A stretch of 64,000 bases of DNA from Nematostella vectensis. Taxonomy: Eukaryota; Cnidaria; Anthozoa; Actiniaria; Edwardsiidae. Every line of letters begins with the position of its first letter. Position 1 is the stretch's first letter. The stretch lies in NCBI RefSeq assembly GCF_932526225.1, contig NC_064047.1, positions 3,411,501 through 3,475,500 on the forward strand, read 5' to 3'. Made by a program: the position numbers and the translations under genes. Under the pieces are notes generated by a model. The model was not told the origin of the DNA, did not search any database, and saw nothing but the letters and a program-made list of their open reading frames with translations. Shown here piece by piece: positions 55,600-64,000 of the stretch.

Positions 55600-58500
55600 A
55601 CGCGCGTCTTTTGATTATCTACGCGTACTGTTCATTGTTTTCTCACCAATTCTGATTGTTCACGCGCGTCTTTTGATTATCTACGCGCTATGCTAGTTGT
55701 TTTCTTATTAATTCTGATTGTTCACGCGCGTCTTTTGATTATCTACGCGCAATGCTCATTGTTTTCTCATCAATTCTGATTGTTCACGCGCGTCTTTTGA
55801 TTATCTACGCGCAATGCTCATTGTTTTCTCATCAATTCTGATTGTTCACGCGCGTCTTTTGATTATCTACGCGTACTGTTCATTGTTTTCTCATTAATTC
55901 TGATTGTTCACGCGCTTCTTTTGATTATCTACGCGCAATGCTCATTGTTTTCTCATCAATTCTGATTGTTCACGCGCGTCTTTTGATTATCTACGCGTAC
56001 TGTTCATTGTTTTCTCACCAATTCTGATTGTTCACGCGCGTCTTTTGATTATCTACGCGCAATGCTCATTGTTTTCTTGCTAATTCTGATTGTTCACGCG
56101 CGTCTTTTGATTATCTACGCGAAATGCTCATTGTTTTCTCATTAATTCTGATTGTTCACGCGCGTCTTTTGATTATCTACGCGCAATGCTCATTGTTTTC
56201 TCATCAATTCTGATTGTTCACGCGCGTCTTTTGATTATCTACGCGCAATGCTCATTGTTTTCTCATCAATTCTGATTGTTCACGCGCGTCTTTTGATTAT
56301 CTACGCGTACTGTTCATTGTTTTCTCATTAATTCTGATTGTTCTCGCGCGTCTTTTGATTATCTACGCGCAATGCTCATTGTTTTCTCATTAATTCTGAT
56401 TGTTCACGCGCGTCTTTTGATTATCTACGGGCACTGTTTATTGTTTTCTCATCAATTCTGATTGTTCACGCGCGTCTTTTGATTATCTACGCGTACTGTT
56501 CATTGTTTTCTCACCAATTCTGATTGTTCACGCGCGTCTTTTGATTATCTACGCGCACTGCTCATTGTTTTCTTATCAATTCTGATTGTTCACGCGCGTC
56601 TTTTGATTATCTACGCGCAATGCTCATTGTTTTCTCGCTAATTCTGATTGTTCACGCGCGTCTTTTGATTATCTACGCGAAATGCTCATTGTTTTCTCAT
56701 CAATTCTGATTGTTCACGCGCGTCTTTTGATTATCTACGCGTACTGTTTATTGTTTTCTCACCAATTCTGATTGTTCACGCGCGTCTTTTGATTATCTAC
56801 GCGCAATGCTAGTTGTTTTCTCATTAATTCTGATTGTTCACGCGCGTCTTTTGATTATCTACGCGCAATGCTCATTGTTTTCTCATCAATTCTGATTGTT
56901 CACGCGCGTCTTTTGATTATCTACGCGCAATGCTCATTGTTTTCTCATCAATTCTGATTGTTCACGCGCGTCTTTTGATTATCTACGCGTACTGTTCATT
57001 GTTTTCTCATTAATTCTGATTGTTCACGCGCTTCTTTTGATTATCTACGCGCAATGCTCATTGTTTTCTCATCAATTCTGATTGTTCACGCGCGTCTTTT
57101 GATTATCTACGCGTACTGTTCATTGTTTTCTCACCAATTCTGATTGTTCACGCGCGTCTTTTGATTATCTACGCGCAATGCTCATTGTTTTCTTGCTAAT
57201 TCTGATTGTTCACGCGCGTCTTTTGATTATCTACGCGAAATGCTCATTGTTTTCTCATTAATTCTGATTGTTCACGCGCGTCTTTTGATTATCTACGCGC
57301 AATGCTCATTGTTTTCTCATCAATTCTGATTGTTCACGCGCGTCTTTTGATTATCTACGCGCAATGCTCATTGTTTTCTCATCAATTCTGATTGTTCACG
57401 CGCGTCTTTTGATTATCTACGCGTACTGTTCATTGTTTTCTCATTAATTCTGATTGTTCTCGCGCGTCTTTTGATTATCTACGCGCAATGCTCATTGTTT
57501 TCTCATTAATTCTGATTGTTCACGCGCGTCTTTTGATTATCTACGGGCACTGTTTATTGTTTTCTCATCAATTCTGATTGTTCACGCGCGTCTTTTGATT
57601 ATCTACGCGTACTGTTCATTGTTTTCTCACCAATTCTGATTGTTCACGCGCGTCTTTTGATTATCTACGCGCACTGCTCATTGTTTTCTTATCAATTCTG
57701 ATTGTTCACGCGCGTCTTTTGATTATCTACGCGCAATGCTCATTGTTTTCTCGCTAATTCTGATTGTTCACGCGCGTCTTTTGATTATCTACGCGAAATG
57801 CTCATTGTTTTCTCATCAATTCTGATTGTTCACGCGCGTCTTTTGATTATCTACGCGTACTGTTTATTGTTTTCTCACCAATTCTGATTGTTCACGCGCG
57901 TCTTTTGATTATCTACGCGCAATGCTAGTTGTTTTCTCATTAATTCTGATTGTTCTCGCGCGTCTTTTGATTATCTACGCGCAATGCTCATTGTTTTCTC
58001 ATTAATTCTGATTGTTCACGCGCGTCTTTTGATTATCTACGGGCACTGTTTATTGTTTTCTCATCAATTCTGATTGTTCACGCGCGTCTTTTGATTATCT
58101 ACGCGTACTGTTCATTGTTTTCTCACCAATTCTGATTGTTCACGCGCGTCTTTTGATTATCTACGCGCACTGCTCATTGTTTTCTTATCAATTCTGATTG
58201 TTCACGCGCGTCTTTTGATTATCTACGCGCAATGCTCATTGTTTTCTCGCTAATTCTGATTGTTCACGCGCGTCTTTTGATTATCTACGCGAAATGCTCA
58301 TTGTTTTCTCATCAATTCTGATTGTTCACGCGCGTCTTTTGATTATCTACGCGTACTGTTTATTGTTTTCTCACCAATTCTGATTGTTCACGCGCGTCTT
58401 TTGATTATCTACGCGCAATGCTAGTTGTTTTCTCATTAATTCTGATTGTTCACGCGCGTCTTTTGATTATCTACGCGCAATGCTCATTGTTTTCTCATCA

Positions 58501-60850
58501 ATTCTGATTGTTCACGCGCGTCTTTTGATTATCTACGCGCAATGCTCATTGTTTTCTCATCAATTCTGATTGTTCACGCGCGTCTTTTGATTATCTACGC
58601 GTACTGTTCATTGTTTTCTCATTAATTCTGATTGTTCACGCGCTTCTTTTGATTATCTACGCGCAATGCTCATTGTTTTCTCATCAATTCTGATTGTTCA
58701 CGCGCGTTTTTTGATTATCTACGCGTACTGTTCATTGTTTTCTCACCAATTCTGATTGTTCACGCGCGTCTTTTGATTATCTACGCGCAATGCTCATTGT
58801 TTTCTTGCTAATTCTGATTGTTCACGCGCGTCTTTTGATTATCTACGCGAAATGCTCATTGTTTTCTCATTAATTCTGATTGTTCACGCGCGTCTTTTGA
58901 TTATCTACGCGCAATGCTCATTGTTTTCTCATCAATTCTGATTGTTCACGCGCGTCTTTTGATTATCTACGCGCAATGCTCATTGTTTTCTCATCAATTC
59001 TGATTGTTCACGCGCGTCTTTTGATTATCTACGCGTACTGTTCATTGTTTTCTCATTAATTCTGATTGTTCTCGCGCGTCTTTTGATTATCTACGCGCAA
59101 TGCTCATTGTTTTCTCATTAATTCTGATTGTTCACGCGCGTCTTTTGATTATCTACGGGCACTGTTTATTGTTTTCTCATCAATTCTGATTGTTCACGCG
59201 CGTCTTTTGATTATCTACGCGTACTGTTCATTGTTTTCTCACCAATTCTGATTGTTCACGCGCGTCTTTTGATTATCTACGCGCACTGCTCATTGTTTTC
59301 TTATCAATTCTGATTGTTCACGCGCGTCTTTTGATTATCTACGCGCAATGCTCATTGTTTTCTCGCTAATTCTGATTGTTCACGCGCGTCTTTTGATTAT
59401 CTACGCGAAATGCTCATTGTTTTCTCATCAATTCTGATTGTTCACGCGCGTCTTTTGATTATCTACGCGTACTGTTTATTGTTTTCTCACCAATTCTGAT
59501 TGTTCACGCGCGTCTTTTGATTATCTACGCGCAATGCTAGTTGTTTTCTCATTAATTCTGATTGTTCACGCGCGTCTTTTGATTATCTACGCGCAATGCT
59601 CATTGTTTTCTCATCAATTCTGATTGTTCACGCGCGTCTTTTGATTATCTACGCGCAATGCTCATTGTTTTCTCATCAATTCTGATTGTTCACGCGCGTC
59701 TTTTGATTATCTACGCGTACTGTTCATTGTTTTCTCATTAATTCTGATTGTTCACGCGCTTCTTTTGATTATCTACGCGCAATGCTCATTGTTTTCTCAT
59801 CAATTCTGATTGTTCACGCGCGTCTTTTGATTATCTACGCGTACTGTTCATTGTTTTCTCACCAATTCTGATTGTTCACGCGCGTCTTTTGATTATCTAC
59901 GCGCAATGCTCATTGTTTTCTTGCTAATTCTGATTGTTCACGCGCGTCTTTTGATTATCTACGCGAAATGCTCATTGTTTTCTCATTAATTCTGATTGTT
60001 CACGCGCGTCTTTTGATTATCTACGCGCAATGCTCATTGTTTTCTCATCAATTCTGATTGTTCACGCGCGTCTTTTGATTATCTACGCGCAATGCTCATT
60101 GTTTTCTCATCAATTCTGATTGTTCACGCGCGTCTTTTGATTATCTACGCGTACTGTTCATTGTTTTCTCATTAATTCTGATTGTTCTCGCGCGTCTTTT
60201 GATTATCTACGCGCAATGCTCATTGTTTTCTCATTAATTCTGATTGTTCACGCGCGTCTTTTGATTATCTACGGGCACTGTTTATTGTTTTCTCATCAAT
60301 TCTGATTGTTCACGCGCGTCTTTTGATTATCTACGCGTACTGTTCATTGTTTTCTCACCAATTCTGATTGTTCACGCGCGTCTTTTGATTATCTACGCGC
60401 ACTGCTCATTGTTTTCTTATCAATTCTGATTGTTCACGCGCGTCTTTTGATTATCTACGCGCAATGCTCATTGTTTTCTCGCTAATTCTGATTGTTCACG
60501 CGCGTCTTTTGATTATCTACGCGAAATGCTCATTGTTTTCTCATCAATTCTGATTGTTCACGCGCGTCTTTTGATTATCTACGCGTACTGTTTATTGTTT
60601 TCTCACCAATTCTGATTGTTCACGCGCGTCTTTTGATTATCTACGCGAAATGCTAGTTGTTTTCTCATTAATTCTGATTGTTCACGCGCGTCTTTTGATT
60701 ATCTACGCGCAATGCTCATTGTTTTCTCATCAATTCTGATTGTTCACGCGCGTCTTTTGATTATCTACGCGCAATGCTCATTGTTTTCTCATCAATTCTG
60801 ATTGTTCACGCGCGTCTTTTGATTATCTACGCGCAATGCTTATTGTTTTC
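55600..60850 (+). repeat. 18-monomer higher-order repeat (1116 bp)
   Basis: The variant CGCGCTTC lies at 55911, 57027, 58639 and 59755 (shifts 1116, 1612 and 1116). The variant TTCTCGCGCG lies at 56341, 57457, 57953, 59069 and 60185 (1116, 496, 1116, 1116). The base unit is 18 monomers; an 8-monomer partial block between 57457 and 57953 explains the 26-monomer shift. This is the most regular part of the array. Confidence 0.93.
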
Positions 60851-63800
60851 TCGCTAATTCTGATTGTTCACGCGCGTCTTTTGATTATCTACGCGAAATG
60901 TTCATTGTTTTCTCATTAATTCTGATTGTTCACGCGCGTCTTTTGATTATCTACGCGCAATGCTCATTGTTTTCTCATCAATTCTGATTGTTCACGCGCG
61001 TCTTTTGATTATCTACGCGCAATGCTCATTGTTTTCTCATCAATTCTGATTGTTCACGCGCGTCTTTTGATTATCTACGCGTACTGCTCATTGTTTTCTC
61101 ATCAATTCTGATTGTTCACGCGCGTCTTTTGATTATCTACGCGCACTGCTCATTGTTTTCTCATCAATTCTGATTGTTCACGCGCGTCTTTTGATTATCT
61201 ACGCGTACTGTTCATTGTTTTCTCATCAATTCTGATTGTTCACGCGCATCTTTTGATTATCTACGCGTACTGTTCATTGTTTTCTCGCCAATTCTGATTG
61301 TTCACGCGCGTCTTTTGATTATCTACGCGCAATGCTAGTTGTTTTCTCATCAATTCTGATTGTTCACGCGCGTCTTTTGATTATCTACGCGCAATGCTAG
61401 TTGTTTTCTCATCAATTCTGATAGTTCACGCGCGTCTTTTGATTATCTACGCGCAATGCTAGTTGTTTTCTCATCAATTCTGATTGTTCACGCGCGTCTT
61501 TTGATTATCTACGCGTACTGTTCATTGTTTTCTCATCAATTCTGATTGTTCACGCGCGTCTTTTGATTATCTACGCGCAATGCTCATTGTTTTCTCACCA
61601 ATTCTGATTGTTCACGCGCGTCTTTTGATTATCTACGCGTACTGTTTATTGTTTTCTCATTAATTCTGATTGTTCACGCGCGTCTTTTGATTATCTACGC
61701 GCAATGCTCATTGTTTTCTCATTAATTCTGATTGTTCACGCGCGTCTTTTGATTATCTACGGGCACTGTTTATTGTTTTCTCATCAATTCTGATTGTTCA
61801 CGCGCGTCTTTTGATTATCTACGCGTACTGTTCATTGTTTTCTCACCAATTCTGATTGTTCACGCGCGTCTTTTGATTATCTACGCGCAATGCTCATTGT
61901 TTTCTCGCTAATTCTGATTGTTCACGCGCGTCTTTTGATTATCTACGCGAAATGCTCATTGTTTTCTCATTAATTCTGATTGTTCACGCGCGTCTTTTGA
62001 TTATCTACGCGCAATGCTCATTGTTTTCTCATCAATTCTGATTGTTCACGCGCGTCTTTTGATTATCTACGCGCAATGCTCATTGTTTTCTCATCAATTC
62101 TGATTGTTCACGCGCGTCTTTTGATTATCTACGCGTACTGTTCATTGTTTTCTTATTAATTCTGATTGTTCACGCGCGTCTTTTGATTATCTACGCGCAA
62201 TGCTCATTGTTTTCTCATTAATTCTGATTGTTCACGCGCGTCTTTTGATTATCTACGGGCACTGTTTATTGTTTTCTCATCAATTCTGATTGTTCACGCG
62301 CGTCTTTTGATTATCTACGCGTACTGTTCATTGTTTTCTCACCAATTCTGATTGTTCACGCGCGTCTTTTGATTATCTACGCGCACTGCTCATTGTTTTC
62401 TCATCAATTCTGATTGTTCACGCGCGTCTTTTGATTATCTACGCGCAATGCTCATTGTTTTCTCGCTAATTCTGATTGTTCACGCGCGTCTTTTGATTAT
62501 CTACGCGAAATGCTCATTGTTTTCTCATCAATTCTGATTGTTCACGCGCGTCTTTTGATTATCTACGCGTACTGTTTATTGTTTTCTCACCAATTCTGAT
62601 TGTTCACGCGCGTCTTTTGATTATCTACGCGAAATGCTAGTTGTTTTCTCATTAATTCTGATTGTTCACGCGCGTCTTTTGATTATCTACGCGCAATGCT
62701 CATTGTTTTCTCATCAATTCTGATTGTTCACGCGCGTCTTTTGATTATCTACGCGCAATGCTCATTGTTTTCTCATCAATTCTGATTGTTCACGCGAGTC
62801 TTTTGATTATCTACGCGCAATGCTCATTGTTTTCTCATCAATTCTGATTGTTCACGCGCGTCTTTTGATTATCTACGCGAAATGCTAGTTGTTTTCTCAT
62901 CAATTCTGATTGTTCACGCGCGTCTTTTGATTATCTACGCGCAATGCTCATTGTTTTCTCGCTAATTCTGATTGTTCACGCGCGTCTTTTGATTATCTAC
63001 GCGAAATGTTCATTGTTTTCTCATTAATTCTGATTGTTCACGCGCGTCTTTTGATTATCTACGCGCAATGCTCATTGTTTTCTCATCAATTCTGATTGTT
63101 CACGCGCGTCTTTTGATTATCTACGCGCAATGCTCATTGTTTTCTCATCAATTCTGATTGTTCACGCGCGTCTTTTGATTATCTACGCGTACTGCTCATT
63201 GTTTTCTCATCAATTCTGATTGTTCACGCGAGTCTTTTGATTATCTACGCGCAATGCTCATTGTTTTCTCATCAATTCTGATTGTTCACGCGCGTCTTTT
63301 GATTATCTACGCGAAATGCTAGTTGTTTTCTCATCAATTCTGATTGTTCACGCGCGTCTTTTGATTATCTACGCGCAATGCTCATTGTTTTCTCGCTAAT
63401 TCTGATTGTTCACGCGCGTCTTTTGATTATCTACGCGAAATGTTCATTGTTTTCTCATTAATTCTGATTGTTCACGCGCGTCTTTTGATTATCTACGCGC
63501 AATGCTCATTGTTTTCTCATCAATTCTGATTGTTCACGCGCGTCTTTTGATTATCTACGCGCAATGCTCATTGTTTTCTCATCAATTCTGATTGTTCACG
63601 CGCGTCTTTTGATTATCTACGCGTACTGCTCATTGTTTTCTCATCAATTCTGATTGTTCACGCGCGTCTTTTGATTATCTACGCTCACTGCTCATTGTTT
63701 TCTCATCAATTCTGATTGTTCACGCGCGTCTTTTGATTATCTACGCGTACTGTTCATTGTTTTCTCATCAATTCTGATTGTTCACGCGCATCTTTTGATT

Positions 63801-64000
63801 ATCTACGCGTACTGTTCATTGTTTTCTCGCCAATTCTGATTGTTCACGCGCGTCTTTTGATTATCTACGCGCAATGCTAGTTGTTTTCTCGCTAATTCTG
63901 ATTGTTCACGCGCGTCTTTTGATTATCTACGCGAAATGCTCATTGTTTTCTCATCAATTCTGATTGTTCACGCGCGTCTTTTGATTATCTACGCGTACTG

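Larger units (their letters stand above)
19404..64000 (+). repeat. Giant 62-bp satellite array, about 719 monomers, continuing past the window
   Basis: Each 62-bp monomer can be read as TTCTGATTGTTCACGCGCG, TCTTTTGATTATCTACGCG, CAATGCTCATTGTTTTCTC, ATCAA. All copies are head to tail in one orientation, with no visible foreign insertion. The first starts at 19404 and the last, partial one at 63958. Adding the 24 bases missing from nine short monomers gives exactly 719 units. Variation is concentrated at a few places: GATTATC/GATGATC/GGTTATC; CGCAATGCTC, CGCAATGCTAG, CGCACTGTTC, CGTACTGTTC, GGCACTGTTC or CGAAATGCT; and ATCAA/ATTAA/ACCAA/GCTAA. Nothing here supports a gene; periodic short open frames recur every three monomers (186 bp). 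Confidence 0.99.

Noticed and set aside
19404-64000. CRISPR-like array of direct repeats
   Set aside because: The whole 62-bp unit is conserved, with no unique spacers, no cas genes, and a eukaryotic gene next to it.
19404-64000. Centromere with CENP-B boxes, or telomere repeat
   Set aside because: I see no match to the CENP-B box pattern and no TTAGGG-type units. Centromeric function cannot be judged from sequence alone.

Overview
This is eukaryotic, animal-type DNA: one multi-exon gene on the + strand in the first 19 kb, then an unbroken satellite array to the end of the window. The gene is the 5' third or less of a dystrophin/utrophin homologue. Its exons are short (62-312 nt), have GT/AG borders, keep phase across every junction, and encode two calponin-homology (CH) domains followed by spectrin repeats. 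Several exon sizes equal those of vertebrate dystrophin. Small introns packed with minisatellites and MITE-like inverted-repeat elements suggest an invertebrate. A cnidarian, perhaps a sea anemone, is my best guess, but that is inference only.

Layout. 1-4296: upstream region with a 42-bp minisatellite (74-682), a long plain AT-rich stretch holding one weak alternative first-exon candidate (1995-2073), and three MITE-like elements (2440-2836, 2837-3017, 3495-3696). 4297-18702: sixteen coding exons, about 732 codons in one open frame. Exons 2-8 encode the actin-binding CH1-CH2 pair, exons 9-10 an acidic linker, and exons 10-16 the start of the spectrin-repeat rod. Introns carry tandem repeats of 12, 36, 50, 88, 91 and 92 bp, CT, GAT and ATC microsatellites, a GCGTGAC motif family, and TIR elements that end within 18-32 nt of splice sites.

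18776-19403: short AT-rich transition with no gene. 19404-64000: a 62-bp satellite in one orientation, 719 complete monomers by arithmetic plus a partial one, with no visible unrelated insertion. It has a layered higher-order structure: exact shifts of 8, 11, 14, 18, 25, 28, 33, 44, 51, 59, 61, 64 and 91 monomers, traced by rare sequence or length variants. No gene is supported there.

How it fits together. Dystrophin proteins are normally about 3,000 residues longer than what is coded here, so the rest of the gene must lie beyond the array if it is intact. The satellite would then sit inside one intron of at least 45 kb. The alternative is that the gene ends or is broken at exon 16, whose donor is weak and whose reading frame stops at 18775. 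This dystrophin-satellite junction is the most unusual thing in the window.
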